Below, piece after piece: positions 1 to 7,345 of a stretch of 9,530 nucleotides of DNA (positions within the stretch are counted from its first letter, which is position 1; each line of letters starts with the position of its first letter). Source of the stretch: Pseudomonadota bacterium (GTDB lineage Bacteria; Pseudomonadota; Gammaproteobacteria; Burkholderiales; Rhodocyclaceae); assembly GCA_030917225.1 (NCBI GenBank), contig JAUPVD010000429.1, forward strand, positions 1 to 9,530. Reading direction: 5' to 3'. Below the pieces are notes generated by a model. That model was not told where the DNA came from. It saw only the letters and a list, made by a program, of their open reading frames with translations, and did not search any database. Both the position numbers and the translations under genes were made by a program.

Positions 1-2071
1 CGAAGGCGGCGCGGATACGGCGGCCCTCGGCGGTGCGCACCGGGATGTTCTGCAGGTTCGGTTCCGAACTGGCGAGCCGGCCGGTAATCACGCTGGCCTG
101 CGAATAGCTGGTATGCACGCGGCCGGTATCGGCGTTGACCATGCGCGGCAGCTTGTCGGTGTAGGTGCTCTTCAGTTTCCCGAGCTGACGCGTCTCCAGC
201 AGCACCTTGGGCAGCGGGTAATCAAGTGCCAGCTCGGACAGCACTTCCTCGTCGGTCGACGGACCACCCGACGGTGTCTTCTTCTGTACCGGCAGGCCGA
301 GCTTGGTGAACAGGATCTCGGCCAGCTGCTTCGGCGAGTTGATGTTGAACGGCTGGCCGGCCAGTTCGTGCGCCTTGCCCTCCAGCGCGATCAGTTGCGT
401 GCCGAGTTCGTGACTCTGCTTGGCCAGCAGCGCGCTGTCGATCAGGATGCCGTTGCGCTCCATGCGCCAGATGACCTCGCGCGCCGGCATCTCGATCTCG
501 GCGTAGATGCGGTTCAGCCCGGCATCGGCGACGATACGCGGCAACAAGGCCTGATGCACACGCAGCGTCACATCGGAGTCCTCGGCCGAGTATTGGCCGG
601 CGCGCTCGATGTCGACCTGGTCGAAGCCGATCTGCTTGGCGCCTTTTCCGCACAGCGACTCATAGGAAATGGTGTCGAGCCCGACATGGCGCGAGGCGAG
701 CTGGCCGAGGTCGTGGCCCTTGTCGGACTCCAGCACATAGGATTCGAGCAGCGTGTCATGCACGACGCCAGCCAGCGCGATGCCGTGGTTGGCGAGCACG
801 TGCTGGTCGTACTTGAGATGCTGGCCGAGCTTGGCGTGTTTGGCTGATTCGAGCCACGGTTTCAATTTCGCCAGTACTTCGTCGCGCGGCAGCTGTTCCG
901 GCACGCCGGCGTAGTGGTGCGCTACCGGGATGTAGCAGGCCTCGCCCGGCGCGGTGGCCAGCGAGATGCCGACGATGCGCGCAGCGAAAGGATCGAGGCT
1001 GGTGGTTTCGGTGTCGAGCGCGGTCAGTTCGGCAGCCTCGATCTTCGCCAGCCAGCGCTCGACTCCGGCCCAGTCAAGAATCGTTTCGTAGGCCGAGCGG
1101 TCGGGGGCGAACAGCGAGTTTGGGAGTGACCCGGAGAGCAATCCGGGCAGTGATTCGGGCGGTGCAGCAGCAGGGATGCCGGCCGTCTCGCCCCGCACAT
1201 CGGCAGCAGAACTTTCCGGCGCACTCACTTCCTTGAGCCAGCTTTTCGATTCGATCCGGGTAAACAGTTCGACCAGCTTCTCGCGCTGCATCGGCTTGGG
1301 TGTCAGTGCCTGCGGTGTAACCGACAGGGGCAGGTCGCAGGCCACGGTCACCAGCTTGCGGCCGAGCGGCAGGAAACCCAAGGCCTGACGCAGGTTCTCG
1401 CCGACCACGCCGCCAACCTCGTCGGCATGCGCCACCAGATTGTCCAGCGTGCCGTACTGGGCCAGCCATTTCACCGCCGTCTTCGGGCCACATTTGCTGA
1501 CGCCCGGCACGTTGTCCACGGTGTCGCCCATCAGCGCCAGATAGTCGACGATGCGCTCCGGCGGCACACCGAACTTGGCGAGCACACCGGCTTCATCGAG
1601 CACTTCGTTGCTCATGGTGTTGACCAGCGTGACATGCGGGCCGACCAGTTGCGCCAGATCCTTGTCGCCGGTCGAGATGATGACCTCGATGCCCTGCGCC
1701 GCCGCCTGCCGCGCCAGCGTGCCAATGACGTCGTCGGCTTCGACGCCGGATTCCATGATCAGCGGCCAGCCGAGCGCCTCGATGCATTCGTGCAGCGGGG
1801 CAATCTGACGAACAAGATCATCCGGCATCGGTGGCCGGTTGGCCTTGTATTCCGGATACCAGTCATCGCGGAAAGTCTTGCCCTTGGCGTCGAAGACACA
1901 GGCCTTCCAGACCACGTCCTTCGCCTTGTAGTCGCTTTCCAGCCGGCGTAGCATGTTCAGCACACCCACGATGGCGCCCGTCGGCTCGTCCTGCTTGTTG
2001 CGCAGGTCGGGCAGCGCATGGAATGCGCGATAGAGATAGGACGAACCGTCGACCAGCAGCAGCACGGACAT
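1..2071 (-). CDS. polA: DNA polymerase I (partial, C-terminus beyond left edge)
   Basis: DNA polymerase I fills gaps and removes RNA primers during replication and repair. About 690 residues are visible, starting MSVLLLVDGSSYLYRAFHAL at the ATG complementary to 2069-2071. The N-terminal 5' nuclease carries GVEADDVIGTLA (D113/D114), STGDKDLAQL and GDTVDNVPG. The 3'-5' exonuclease looks catalytically intact: DTET (D353, E355), the KYD motif (D422) and YSAEDSDVT (D498) match E. coli D355/E357, D424 and D501. The last visible residues, GRLASSEPNLQNIPVR followed by RIRAAF, belong to the polymerase domain. The palm metal-binding aspartates and roughly 230 further residues lie outside the window. 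A variable linker rich in Ser, Pro and Leu joins the two nuclease domains. The leader is pyrimidine-rich with no recognisable Shine-Dalgarno. It is divergent from the LOG gene, with 24 bp between the start codons. Confidence 0.97.
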   Translation of the reverse strand, partial: MSVLLLVDGSSYLYRAFHALPDLRNKQDEPTGAIVGVLNMLRRLESDYKAKDVVWKACVFDAKGKTFRDDWYPEYKANRPPMPDDLVRQIAPLHECIEALGWPLIMESGVEADDVIGTLARQAAAQGIEVIISTGDKDLAQLVGPHVTLVNTMSNEVLDEAGVLAKFGVPPERIVDYLALMGDTVDNVPGVSKCGPKTAVKWLAQYGTLDNLVAHADEVGGVVGENLRQALGFLPLGRKLVTVACDLPLSVTPQALTPKPMQREKLVELFTRIESKSWLKEVSAPESSAADVRGETAGIPAAAPPESLPGLLSGSLPNSLFAPDRSAYETILDWAGVERWLAKIEAAELTALDTETTSLDPFAARIVGISLATAPGEACYIPVAHHYAGVPEQLPRDEVLAKLKPWLESAKHAKLGQHLKYDQHVLANHGIALAGVVHDTLLESYVLESDKGHDLGQLASRHVGLDTISYESLCGKGAKQIGFDQVDIERAGQYSAEDSDVTLRVHQALLPRIVADAGLNRIYAEIEMPAREVIWRMERNGILIDSALLAKQSHELGTQLIALEGKAHELAGQPFNINSPKQLAEILFTKLGLPVQKKTPSGGPSTDEEVLSELALDYPLPKVLLETRQLGKLKSTYTDKLPRMVNADTGRVHTSYSQASVITGRLASSEPNLQNIPVRTAEGRRIRAAF

Positions 2072-2076
2072 AGAAT
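2048..2076 (+). promoter_or_regulatory. Candidate sigma70-type promoter for the LOG gene, inside the polA 5' end
   Basis: A TAGAAT hexamer at 2071-2076 matches the -10 consensus at 5 of 6 positions. TCGACC at 2049-2054 matches the -35 consensus at 4 of 6, with a 16-bp spacer. Transcription would begin near 2083, about a dozen bases before the ATG at 2096. The elements overlap the first codons of polA on the other strand. This is a by-eye match in a GC-rich genome and is only suggestive. Confidence 0.25.
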
Positions 2077-2095
2077 TAGAAAGAAACGCGGAAAA

Positions 2096-2824
2096 ATGAG
2101 CGAAAAAGACAAGTTGCCGCCCCTGGCGGACCCGGACAGCCGGAAGCAAACCATCTCGGCACGGGAATCCTGGCGGATCTTTGGCATTATGGCAGAGTTC
2201 GTCGAGGCCACCGAACGACTGGGCGCCATCCGCCCGGCCGTTTCGATTTTCGGCAGCGCACGCACGGCGGGCGAATCACCCTACTACCAGCTGACCGAGA
2301 AAACCGCCCGCCTGCTCTCCGACTCCGGTTTCTCGGTCATTTCCGGCGGCGGCCCTGGCATCATGGAGGCGGCCAACAAGGGCGCCTTCTTCGGCAAGAG
2401 CCCATCGGTGGGGTTGAACATCCAGTTGCCGCACGAACAGGCGGGCAATCCTTATCAGGATATTTCGCAGACTTTCCGCCATTTTTTCGCGCGCAAGTAC
2501 ATGTTCGTCAAGTTTGCCAGTGCGTACATCGTGATGCCGGGCGGCTTCGGCACCCTCGATGAACTGATGGAAGCGCTGACCCTGATCCAGACCGGCAAGA
2601 CCCGCAAGATTCCGATCATTCTGGTGCACGAGCCCTTCTGGCGCGGCCTCATCGACTGGTTCCGCGAGGTGCTGGTCGTGGAAGGAATGATCTCGCCCGA
2701 GGACGTGGACCTGATTCAGGTCATCGACAAGCCGGAAGACATTGTCGAGGCCATATTCAAACACTACGAAACGCGCGGTTTTGACCCTTCGCCCTACGAA
2801 CGCGAGATGCTGCTCAACCTGTAA
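2096..2824 (+). CDS. LOG family protein (TIGR00730-type Rossmann fold, putative nucleotide 5'-monophosphate phosphoribohydrolase)
   Basis: This 242-residue soluble protein has the family hallmarks: GGGPGIMEAAN at residues 84-94 and PGGFGTLDE at 148-156, with the conserved FARKYMF segment between them. These form the nucleotide-binding and catalytic site of the LOG / 'lysine decarboxylase-like' fold. Characterised members cleave the N-glycosidic bond of nucleoside 5'-monophosphates, including cytokinin ribotides and, in some bacteria, AMP or purine monophosphates. The lysine decarboxylase label still found in databases is misleading. About 45 residues precede the SIFGSA strand, so it is longer than the roughly 190-residue short LOG proteins. 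I chose the ATG at 2096 (MSEKDKLPPL); an in-frame upstream ATG at 2018 would run deep into polA. The ribosome binding site is weak. The exact substrate cannot be read from sequence. Confidence 0.9.
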   Translation: MSEKDKLPPLADPDSRKQTISARESWRIFGIMAEFVEATERLGAIRPAVSIFGSARTAGESPYYQLTEKTARLLSDSGFSVISGGGPGIMEAANKGAFFGKSPSVGLNIQLPHEQAGNPYQDISQTFRHFFARKYMFVKFASAYIVMPGGFGTLDELMEALTLIQTGKTRKIPIILVHEPFWRGLIDWFREVLVVEGMISPEDVDLIQVIDKPEDIVEAIFKHYETRGFDPSPYEREMLLNL

Positions 2825-2856
2825 TACAATCTCGGCATACTTTCCGGGGATTCCTC

Positions 2857-3195
2857 ATGCGCCGCCTTCTTCTCCTGCTGGCCTTCGTCGCCAGCACCGC
2901 CCTTGCCCAGACCAGCAAGCCCGCCGATCTGCAGCCGCTGCCGGCCATTCCGCCGCCGCCACCGGAGATCGTGCCGTTCGACAGCGCACTCGAACCCCAG
3001 GTGACCATCCGCAAGCGCGATGGCGACACGATCGAGGAATACCGTCGTGACGGTCGCATGTACATGATCAAGGTGACGCCCCCGCACGGTGTGCCGTATT
3101 ACCTGGTCGACACGCAGGGCGACGGCAACTTCTCGCGCATGGAAACGCTGGACGACCGTACCCGCGTTCCCATGTGGATCATCAAGACCTTCTGA
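2857..3195 (+). CDS. DUF2782 domain-containing exported small protein
   Basis: A 112-residue protein of unknown function. The N-terminus MRRLLLLLAFVASTALA is a clear Sec signal peptide with probable cleavage after A17 (ALA|QT), so the mature protein of about 95 residues should be periplasmic. A proline-rich stretch (about 30-45, PLPAIPPPPPEIVPF) leads into a conserved core: VTIRKRDGDTIEEYR, then GRMYMIKVTPPHGVPYYL and a terminal PMWIIKTF. I recognise this as the DUF2782 pattern common in beta- and gammaproteobacteria and often found near polA and thrB. A GGGGA ribosome binding site at 2846-2850 lies 6 bp before the ATG. It follows the LOG gene by 32 bp and is probably co-transcribed with it. 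Its cellular role is unknown; the family assignment is from recall. Confidence 0.85.
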   Translation: MRRLLLLLAFVASTALAQTSKPADLQPLPAIPPPPPEIVPFDSALEPQVTIRKRDGDTIEEYRRDGRMYMIKVTPPHGVPYYLVDTQGDGNFSRMETLDDRTRVPMWIIKTF

Positions 3196-3204
3196 TTTCT
3201 CTTC

Positions 3205-3229
3205 GGCGGACGCTCTCGCAGCGTCCGCC
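3205..3229 (+). terminator. Perfect 10-bp stem-loop between DUF2782 and thrB (terminator-like, no U-tract)
   Basis: GGCGGACGCT (3205-3214) pairs perfectly with AGCGTCCGCC (3220-3229) around a 5-nt CTCGC loop. It begins 9 bp after the DUF2782 stop and ends 13 bp before the thrB GTG. What follows is C-rich (3231-3242), not T-rich, so it is not a canonical intrinsic terminator. It could protect the 3' end of the upstream message, partly terminate transcription, or affect thrB translation. Confidence 0.5.
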
Positions 3230-3242
3230 AGCCCCCTCCCCC

Positions 3243-4205
3243 GTGTCTGTTTACACCCCGGTATCGCACGCGCAACTGAGCGCCTGGCTGGATCGGTTCG
3301 CACTTGGCCGCCTGAAGTCCATCGAAGGCATTGCCGAAGGGGTGCAGAACTCCAATTTCTTCGTCGACACCAGCACTGGCCGCTTCGTGCTGACGCTGTT
3401 CGAGCGCGTCGATCCGGCGCTGCTGCCTTTCTATATCGGCCTGATGGCCCATCTGTCGGCGCGTGGCATTCCCTGCCCGGCACCGCTGGCAGCCATTGAC
3501 GGCCGCCTGTTGAGCGAACTCAATGGTCGTCCGGCGGCCCTCTTTTCCCGGCTCGAAGGACGTTCGTTGACGCTGCCGACAGCGGCCGAGTGCGCCCAAG
3601 CGGGCCACGCACTGGCGGCGCTGCATCTCGCCGGCCGCGATTTCCCGGCCCCCCCGCATCCACGCGGCAGCGACTGGGTAGCCAGCACGGCCGCGAAACT
3701 GCTGCCACGCCTGCCCGGCGAAGATGCTGCGCTGCTGGGTGCCGAGCTCGATTTCCAGCAACAGGCTGCCGAGCCGCTGCCACGGGGCATCATCCATGCC
3801 GACCTGTTCCGCGACAACGTGCTGTTTGTTGACGGTGCAGGTGGCTCCGGCAGCCGGCAGATCGGCGGCCTGCTCGACTTCTACTTTGCCGGAGAGGGCG
3901 AACTGTTGTTCGACCTGGCCATTGTCGTCAATGACTGGTGCGGCAATGTCGATGGCGAGCTCGACGAATCCCGGATGCTTCACTTGCTAACCGCCTACCA
4001 CGCCCAGCGCCCGCTCACCGACGCCGAACTTGCTGCCTGGCCGCGTCTGCTGCGCGCCGCCGCCCTGCGTTTCTGGCTGTCGCGCCTGGATGATTTCCAC
4101 TGCCCGCTACCGGGTGAGGTGGTCACCGTACGCAATCCGGACGACTATCGCCGCATCCTGCGGCACCGCATCGCCCTCGGCAATGCGCCCATGCGGCTTG
4201 CCTGA
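3243..4205 (+). CDS. thrB: Homoserine kinase, ThrB type II (APH/choline-kinase fold)
   Basis: ThrB phosphorylates L-homoserine with ATP to O-phosphohomoserine, the penultimate step of threonine synthesis in the cytoplasm. The 320-residue protein belongs to the aminoglycoside phosphotransferase-like family, not the GHMP-kinase ThrB of E. coli. Visible motifs are GIAEGVQNSNFF (29-40) in the nucleotide-binding lobe, the catalytic loop IHADLFRDNVLF (184-195; D187, N192), and LLDFYFAGEGELLFDLAI (210-227), whose D212 is the expected metal ligand. A Gly/Ser-rich loop (197-209) between the last two motifs looks slightly expanded. I chose the GTG at 3243 because V-SVYTPVSH fits the family N-terminus. 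An in-frame ATG at 3174 would overlap DUF2782 and put the hairpin in coding sequence. No Shine-Dalgarno is visible before the GTG. Confidence 0.95.
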   Translation: MSVYTPVSHAQLSAWLDRFALGRLKSIEGIAEGVQNSNFFVDTSTGRFVLTLFERVDPALLPFYIGLMAHLSARGIPCPAPLAAIDGRLLSELNGRPAALFSRLEGRSLTLPTAAECAQAGHALAALHLAGRDFPAPPHPRGSDWVASTAAKLLPRLPGEDAALLGAELDFQQQAAEPLPRGIIHADLFRDNVLFVDGAGGSGSRQIGGLLDFYFAGEGELLFDLAIVVNDWCGNVDGELDESRMLHLLTAYHAQRPLTDAELAAWPRLLRAAALRFWLSRLDDFHCPLPGEVVTVRNPDDYRRILRHRIALGNAPMRLA

Positions 4206-4240
4206 GTCCGATAGCCGGGCTAGCATTCGCGCACCCCTTC

Positions 4241-4246
4241 AAGGAG
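4241..4246 (+). promoter_or_regulatory. Ribosome binding site AAGGAG deciding the start of the first membrane paralogue
   Basis: AAGGAG lies 5 bp before the ATG at 4252. It fixes that start over the longer in-frame reading that begins within thrB at 4030. It is one of the two strongest Shine-Dalgarno sequences in the window. Confidence 0.7.
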
Positions 4247-4251
4247 TTGCC

Positions 4252-4998
4252 ATGGAACAGTTTCCCCTGACCCCCGCCGCGTTCTCGGGCGAACCGCGCC
4301 TTGCCCCACCGGACAGCGCCTTCAACTGGCTGCGTCAGGGCTGGGCCGTCTTCATCGCCAACCCCGGCCTGTGGCTGGCCATGTCGGTGCTGATCCTGGT
4401 GATCTTCCTCGGCCTGCAGATCGTGCCGCTGATCGGCACGCTCGCCGCCAACCTGTTGATGCCAGTGCTCACTGCCGGCATGCTGCACGCCATCAGGCGT
4501 CTTGGCGACGAAAATACTTTCGAGATCGGTGATCTCTTCGCCGGCTTCAAGCGGAACACCGGCCCGCTGATCATGGTCGGCGTCATCTACATGGCCGGCT
4601 GGCTGGCCATCGGCCTGCTGATGATGGTGCTGGTCGGCGGCAGTGTCGCCGGTGGCGTTGTCGCCGGTTTCGGCGGCCAGCCTGGCGTCGGCGCCGGCAT
4701 CGGTCTTGGCGGCATCTTCATGGCCAGCGTGCTCTCGCTGCTGCTCGGTGCCCCTCTACTGATGGCCGTCTGGTTCGCGCCGGCACTGGTCTACTTCAAC
4801 GACATGGCGCCGATTGAAGCGATGAAGGCCAGTTTTGCTGCCAACCTGAAGAACTGGCTGGTCATGCTGGTCTTCGGCCTGATCGTGCTGGTGCTCTGCT
4901 TCTTCGCCGCGCTGCCCATGGGCCTCGGTTTTCTGGTGCTGATGCCGGTGCTCTACGGCGCCCTCTACGCCTCCTACAAGGACATCTTCCTTGGCTGA
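4252..4998 (+). CDS. BPSS1780-family integral membrane protein (first of a tandem pair)
   Basis: A 248-residue, very hydrophobic inner-membrane protein of unknown function. A soluble start of about 25 residues precedes the motif NWLRQGWAVFIANPGLWL. Hydrophobic segments lie at roughly 40-60, 62-80, 105-130, 152-182 and 203-240, consistent with five or six transmembrane helices. A hydrophilic loop IRRLGDENTFEIGDLFAGFK (81-100) is a recognisable family feature. Residues 129-155 are strikingly glycine-rich (GGSVAGGVVAGFGGQPGVGAG and onward). The ending ALYASYKDIF matches its neighbour. I place it in the BPSS1780 membrane family from pattern recall. It lies 46 bp downstream of thrB with a strong ribosome binding site. 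No enzymatic or transport motif is visible. Confidence 0.8.
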   Translation: MEQFPLTPAAFSGEPRLAPPDSAFNWLRQGWAVFIANPGLWLAMSVLILVIFLGLQIVPLIGTLAANLLMPVLTAGMLHAIRRLGDENTFEIGDLFAGFKRNTGPLIMVGVIYMAGWLAIGLLMMVLVGGSVAGGVVAGFGGQPGVGAGIGLGGIFMASVLSLLLGAPLLMAVWFAPALVYFNDMAPIEAMKASFAANLKNWLVMLVFGLIVLVLCFFAALPMGLGFLVLMPVLYGALYASYKDIFLG

Positions 4999-5027
4999 AC
5001 CGATTGCCGGATTTGCAGGGAGCGCCC

Positions 5028-5846
5028 GTGCAGGCCAATAAGCTGACCGCCCGGCAGGGCTGGGGCTGGCTCGGCATAGCTTTTACCATCTTCGTCAAGA
5101 ACCCGCCGCTGCTGACACTGATCATCCTCGCTTACTGGCTGATCATCGCCCTGGTGAACTCGGTGCCGATGCTCGGCCCGATCGTCGCCACGGTCGCCAT
5201 CCCGGCCTTTTCGGTAAGCCTGATGAACGCCAGCCGGAATCTCGATACCGGCCGCCTGCTGGAAATCCAGGTCCTCTTTTCCGGCTTTCGCACACAGTTG
5301 AAGCCGCTGATCACCCTTGGCGGACTCTATCTCGGCGCCTCGGTCATCGTCTTGGGTGCCTCGGCGCTTGCCGACGGCGGCATCTTCCTGCAGACCATGG
5401 TCGGCAACTATCGTCCCACTCCGGAAGAAATCGGCAGCGGCGCCTTCCTCGCCGCCGCCCAGATCGCCCTGATCCTGATGACGCCGGTGATCATGGCCTG
5501 GTGGTATGCCCCGGTGCTTGTGGCCTGGCATGGCTTTCCCCCGGGCAAGGCGCTGTTCTTCAGCTTTGTCGCTTGCCTGCGCAATTGGCGGCCGTTCCTT
5601 GCCTACGCGACCTGCGTGATGATCTTTGGCGGAGTGCTGCCCGGCCTGCTGCTGGGCATTCTCGTCACCGTTCTGCCCGAAGCGGCGAACCTTGCGACGA
5701 CGCTTTTCATGCTGCCGATGGTCTTTGTACTGGCGCCCACGCTGATCGTCAGCTTCTACGTCAGCTACCGCGAAGTGTTCACCACCAGCGAATACACCGA
5801 CACTCCTGACGACGTCCCTGGCGACACGCCCGCCGAAGATGCGTGA
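5028..5846 (+). CDS. BPSS1780-family integral membrane protein (second of a tandem pair)
   Basis: A 272-residue multi-pass membrane protein, paralogous to its upstream neighbour. Matching blocks in the same order are GWGWLGIAFTIFVKNPPLL (11-29), VLFSGFRTQLKPLITLGGLY (82-101), YAPVLVAWHGF then SFVACLRNW (160-187), and APTLIVSFYVSYREVF (236-251). Hydrophobic segments suggest five or six helices. Unlike the first copy it ends in an acidic, Pro/Thr-rich hydrophilic tail (about 254-272). I chose the GTG at 5028 because AGGGAG at 5017-5022 lies 5 bp upstream; a TTG at 5004 is possible but lacks a site. The gap to the first copy is 29 bp, and the gene overlaps the nadD start by 8 bp, suggesting translational coupling. 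Function unknown. Confidence 0.8.
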   Translation: MQANKLTARQGWGWLGIAFTIFVKNPPLLTLIILAYWLIIALVNSVPMLGPIVATVAIPAFSVSLMNASRNLDTGRLLEIQVLFSGFRTQLKPLITLGGLYLGASVIVLGASALADGGIFLQTMVGNYRPTPEEIGSGAFLAAAQIALILMTPVIMAWWYAPVLVAWHGFPPGKALFFSFVACLRNWRPFLAYATCVMIFGGVLPGLLLGILVTVLPEAANLATTLFMLPMVFVLAPTLIVSFYVSYREVFTTSEYTDTPDDVPGDTPAEDA

Positions 5847-6507
5847 TCCGCTTCCTCTCGGCATCTTCGGCGGCACCTTCGACCCGGTGCACGTCGGCCA
5901 TCTGCGCCTGGCCGAAGAGGCCAGCGAGACGCTGGGGCTCTCCGGCGTGCGCTGGATACCGGCCGGCCAGCCAAAACACCGCGAAGCGCCACAGGTAACT
6001 CCAGCGCACCGGCTGCAGATGGTGCGGCTGGCTACTGCCGGCAATCCGCTGTTCAGCGTCGATCCAGCCGAAGTCGAAAGCGGCGAGGCCAGTTTTACCG
6101 TACCGACGCTGGAGCGCCTGCGCGAAAAGTTCGGCCAGCGCCAGCCCCTCATTCTGCTGCTCGGCGCCGATGCCTACGCCGGGCTGAATACCTGGCATCG
6201 CTGGCAGGAAATCTTCTCGTTCGCGCATCTGGCCGTCGCCCATCGCCCGGGCTACCCGGTCAATGCCGATACCCTGCCGGCGCCACTGGCCGAAGAACAT
6301 CGGCAGCGCTACGCGCCTGAACCAGCCACGCTGGCTGCCGCCGGCGCGGGGATCATCACCACTTTCGCAATGACGCCGCTGACCATCTCCGCCACGCATA
6401 TCCGCCAGATTCTCGCCCAGGGCCAGAGCCCGCGCTATTTGCTGACACAGCCGGTTATCGACTATATTGACCTTCACCACCTCTACAGAAACAACGATGG
6501 ATCTTAA
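5839..6507 (+). CDS. nadD: Nicotinate-nucleotide adenylyltransferase
   Basis: NadD adenylates nicotinate mononucleotide with ATP to deamido-NAD in NAD synthesis. The 222-residue protein has the nucleotidyltransferase signature GIFGGTFDPVHVGHL (8-22) with its HxGH element. It also has GADAYAGLNTWHRW (109-122), which shapes the pyridine-nucleotide pocket, and the C-terminal ISATHIR (183-189), the ISxTxIR phosphate-binding motif. Length and motif spacing are normal. The ATG overlaps the stop of the upstream membrane gene (ATGCGTGA), and the 3' end overlaps rsfS by 11 bp. This gives a coupled nadD-rsfS-rlmH-maf block, as known in many proteobacteria. Confidence 0.97.
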   Translation: MRDPLPLGIFGGTFDPVHVGHLRLAEEASETLGLSGVRWIPAGQPKHREAPQVTPAHRLQMVRLATAGNPLFSVDPAEVESGEASFTVPTLERLREKFGQRQPLILLLGADAYAGLNTWHRWQEIFSFAHLAVAHRPGYPVNADTLPAPLAEEHRQRYAPEPATLAAAGAGIITTFAMTPLTISATHIRQILAQGQSPRYLLTQPVIDYIDLHHLYRNNDGS

Positions 6508-6871
6508 AAAGCTGCAGAAAATTGTCGTCACCGCCCTGGAAGACATCAAGGGCCACGACATCGAAGTTCTCAATACCTCGAAACTCACTTCCCTGTTCGA
6601 CCGTATCGTGATTGCCAGTGGCGACTCCAATCGCCAGGTGAAGGCACTCGCGCGCAACGTGCAGGAGAAAGTGCTCGAAGCCGGTGGCGAGATCCTCTCC
6701 TCCGAAGGCGAAGATAACGGGGAGTGGGTGCTGGTCGACCTTGGCGACATCGTCGTGCATGTCATGCAGCCAGCCGTTCGCGCCCATTACAACCTTGAGG
6801 AACTCTGGTCGGCACGCCCGACGGCGCGCGCGCGCAAGGCCGCCGACGAGGGTAGCAGCAGCGCCGCATGA
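6497..6871 (+). CDS. rsfS: Ribosome silencing factor RsfS (RsfA/YbeB/Iojap family)
   Basis: RsfS binds ribosomal protein uL14 on the 50S subunit and blocks subunit joining when nutrients are short. The 124-residue protein shows the family core: [20 protein letters not shown] (14-33), [19 protein letters not shown] (34-52), and [18 protein letters not shown] (75-92) followed by YNLEELW (98-104). An Ala/Arg/Ser-rich tail of about 20 residues follows the core and is typical of the variable C-terminus. I chose the ATG at 6497 ([10 protein letters not shown]), which matches the family start; an in-frame codon at 6467 would add ten unconserved residues. The gene begins inside the end of nadD and has only a weak ribosome binding site, so it probably relies on coupling. 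Confidence 0.96.
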   Translation: MDLKKLQKIVVTALEDIKGHDIEVLNTSKLTSLFDRIVIASGDSNRQVKALARNVQEKVLEAGGEILSSEGEDNGEWVLVDLGDIVVHVMQPAVRAHYNLEELWSARPTARARKAADEGSSSAA

Positions 6872-7338
6872 GGCTCCTGATCGCCGCCGTCGGCCACAAG
6901 ATGCCGGACTGGGTGGCGGCGGGATGCGCCGAATACACCAAGCGCATGCCGCGCGAACTGCCGCTGTCGGTAGTCGAGATCAAGCCGGAACCACGAGGAA
7001 GTAAAACCCGCGAGCAGCTGACCGCCGCCGAAAAGGCGCGCATCGTGCCAGCCATCGCCGGCTGCAGCCGGACCGTCGCCCTCGACGAACGCGGCAAAGA
7101 CCTGACCACGCAACAACTGGCACAACGCCTTGAGCACTGGATGCAGGAAGGGGGCGACACTGCCTTCCTGATCGGTGGCGCCGACGGACTCGACCCCGAA
7201 CTCAAGAACGGCGCCGACGAGATGATCCGCCTCTCCAGCCTGACCCTGCCGCATGCCATGGCCCGGCTGGTGCTGTGCGAGCAACTCTATCGCGCGGTCA
7301 GTGTCATAAAGAATCACCCGTATCACCGGGAAGGATGA
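6868..7338 (+). CDS. rlmH: 23S rRNA pseudouridine-1915 N3-methyltransferase RlmH
   Basis: RlmH is a SPOUT-class enzyme that uses S-adenosylmethionine to methylate pseudouridine 1915 in helix 69 of 23S rRNA, acting on assembled 70S ribosomes. The 156-residue length equals or is very near that of typical RlmH. The knotted SAM site is evident in [10 protein letters not shown] (99-108) and the C-terminal [19 protein letters not shown] (136-154), with ALDERGKDL (71-79) before it. The start codon overlaps the rsfS stop (ATGA, 4 bp), a classic coupled junction that pairs two ribosome-related genes. Confidence 0.97.
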   Translation: MRLLIAAVGHKMPDWVAAGCAEYTKRMPRELPLSVVEIKPEPRGSKTREQLTAAEKARIVPAIAGCSRTVALDERGKDLTTQQLAQRLEHWMQEGGDTAFLIGGADGLDPELKNGADEMIRLSSLTLPHAMARLVLCEQLYRAVSVIKNHPYHREG

Positions 7339-7345
7339 ATCGTTC

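Noticed and set aside
1103..1163. Imperfect repeats in the polA inter-domain linker (around SLPGLLSGSLPNSL)
   Set aside because: They are short and imperfect, fall in a naturally variable linker and keep the frame. They are ordinary linker drift.
113..1951. Long plus-strand open frames opposite polA
   Set aside because: They lie antisense to a well-conserved polA frame with intact motifs, have low-complexity Arg/Ala/Gln-rich translations and no recognisable domains. They are GC-driven shadows.
2825..2830. TACAAT as a -10 element for DUF2782
   Set aside because: It matches 5 of 6 positions, but no acceptable -35 exists at 15-19 bp. The nearest TTGACC (2781-2786) is 38 bp away.
4212..4222. 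TAGCC-G-GGCTA 11-bp palindrome between thrB and the first membrane gene
   Set aside because: It is perfect but very short, has a single-base centre that cannot form a hairpin loop, and no promoter is visible nearby. It is probably chance.
4974..6765. Long minus-strand frames (328-392 codons) opposite the second membrane gene and nadD
   Set aside because: Translations are Arg/Gly/Gln-rich with no family motif, while the plus strand holds recognisable proteins with ribosome binding sites and coupled junctions.
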